A stretch of 52,139 nt of DNA from Streptomyces sp. CBMA156. Its GTDB lineage: Bacteria; Actinomycetota; Actinomycetes; Streptomycetales; Streptomycetaceae. A model generated the notes under the pieces. The model was not told where the DNA came from. It ran no database searches and saw only the letters and a list, made by a program, of their open reading frames with translations. The position numbers and the translations under genes are program-made. The stretch covers positions 1 to 52,139 of the forward strand of contig NZ_MSJQ01000065.1 of the NCBI RefSeq assembly GCF_014596515.1, given 5' to 3'. Shown here one piece after another: positions 52,101 through 52,139 of the stretch (positions within the stretch are counted from its first letter, which is position 1; each line of letters begins with the position of its first letter).

Positions 52101-52139
52101 GGCGAGCTGCCCGACGGCCCGGTCGGCGGCCTCGGCCAG
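49125..52139 (-). CDS. large AAA-type ATPase (DNA repair ATPase-like), 5' truncated
   Basis: At least 1005 residues; the frame is open to the right window edge, so the N-terminus is missing. The N-terminal half is a long coiled-coil-like region (RARTALTVRRRELRTREAAAEF, LTARRTEIHDALTARRQHL). The C-terminal third is an AAA ATPase: Walker A VSPPGYGKTTLVEYLAE and Walker B NVLLYLDDVQH, followed by NPYTESGRLFRLPDMLANRADVW. This resembles the ~1600-aa actinomycete proteins annotated as DNA repair ATPase. Function is unproven. Confidence 0.8.
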   Translation of the reverse strand: MAEAADRAVGQLAEPAAFEPHRQRAGELAERCAGIATAAEAEPLGLELGAQSEALQTVSELVGTLDLADATTRTAILDRLADVLGLLNRARTALTVRRRELRTREAAAEFAAETALLGQATTAALAAADTPEACDEQLGRLLLRIEQLETRFADADPALGEQLTARRTEIHDALTARRQHLLEERARRADRLAASADRILDTLHRRLAALDTAAEIDAALAADPTAVKLRELAGQLTGLGDRVRAEELTGRLRAARSRAHRALRDRAELAGDGPGTLRLGRHLFAVTTQRPELALVPWRGRPAFTLTGTDYRSPVTDPAFAATERYWDRPLPSETPRLYRAEYLAASLLPAAEPGALSGSLSGEAELLEYVRRAAEQRPDEGYQRGVHDHDAALLLRALLELGAGAGLLRHPAGARAAAQLYWAHGADGRRRLLWHTRARSLGLARDAFGGAPAQGALDALAAELSAAVADFVPGADPAGPYLVAELAAAAPSFAHSAGAAALLDKFRAAPESAGLTEALAALPEEPELLPVRRQLAAAWLESGAADADPGDLAEAAAVLLCPSLPRRPAEGAVGARITGLLGDHPRVAGGALDLRLDELLARVREFEQVEMPGYRAYQRLRGELLAAEHARLRLDQYRPAPLNGFVRNRLIDQVYLPLVGDNLAKQLGTAQSSGPVDRSGLLLLVSPPGYGKTTLVEYLAERLGLLLVSVSGPALGHRVTSLDPAEAPDATSRREVEKLNFALHAGDNVLLYLDDVQHTSPEFLQRFIPLCDAQRRIDGVWDGEAREWDLRGKRFAVVMAANPYTESGRLFRLPDMLANRADVWNLGDAVAGREDLFALSFVENALPAGPHLAPLATAERADLDTLLARAGGLPGGTLAGAWPAAEVERMTAVLSGLLHLRSTVLAVNRAYLASAAQDDRTRTEPPFLLQGSYRNMAKLAQRLDPALTRPELDALLTDHYRAEAQPLGADAEAQLLKLAELRGTLTDAQAARWAEVKRSWRGE

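Overview
The window is very GC-rich, with small start-to-stop overlaps, GGAGG-type ribosome sites, leaderless genes and typical actinomycete families (PknG/GlnX/GlnH, a DUF5753 regulator with DUF397 partner, ECF41 sigma factor, trypsin-STAND-WD40 proteins). This fits a Streptomycetaceae chromosome (Streptomyces or Kitasatospora). No plasmid or phage backbone is visible.

Layout. 1-4.3 kb (minus): a PknG-GlnX-GlnH-like amino-acid sensing operon with an extra 455-aa helical protein between glnH and the truncated pknG. 4.5-10 kb: mostly leaderless single genes (nucleosidase, DinB-like protein, SUKH-like protein, isochorismatase-fold hydrolase with a divergent GlxA-type regulator) and an ECF41 sigma factor facing an NAD(P)-binding epimerase-like gene. 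10-12.5 kb: a three-gene cassette with an EspC/WXG100-like protein, a WXG-containing DUF1023 hydrolase and a lipoprotein. 12.7-15.6 kb: a DUF4240-like gene, an acyl-CoA ligase and an unknown protein.

15.8-19.3 kb (minus) is the most intriguing part. A 48-aa peptide ends in three tandem octapeptides, each with a Gly-Cys-Ile-Ser core. It is followed by a large nested hairpin and then three genes joined by ATGA overlaps: a PaaK-like adenylate-forming enzyme, a GRDP-like protein and an MFS exporter. It looks like a ribosomal peptide pathway lacking any modifying enzyme I recognise from known classes. A MerR regulator and a thioredoxin-MerB fusion around a perfect 22-bp operator lie beside it.

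21-24.3 kb holds a hydrolase, an ATP-binding regulator and an HTH/DUF397 pair. tRNA-Leu(CAG) and a strong terminator follow, and then about 1.1 kb of gene debris: a helicase end, an IS21-type transposase piece, and a decayed second copy of the WD40 gene's 3' end. 25.7-30.2 kb is a trypsin-STAND-WD40 protein with 14 almost identical WD repeats and its Trypco1 partner, probably a conflict or defence system. 30.4-37.1 kb contains small exported proteins (one broken next to an octanucleotide repeat), an array of five 17-bp repeats, a membrane protein and a large LuxR (LAL) regulator.

37.3-52.1 kb: a NarL-type two-component system; an amidase with a divergent TetR gene and two operators; an Rnl2-like RNA ligase; an AurF-like diiron oxygenase with a ferredoxin-flavoprotein reductase; a methyltransferase-Rieske pair; a DGQHR/AIPR-like protein; and the 3' part of a large AAA ATPase that runs off the right edge.
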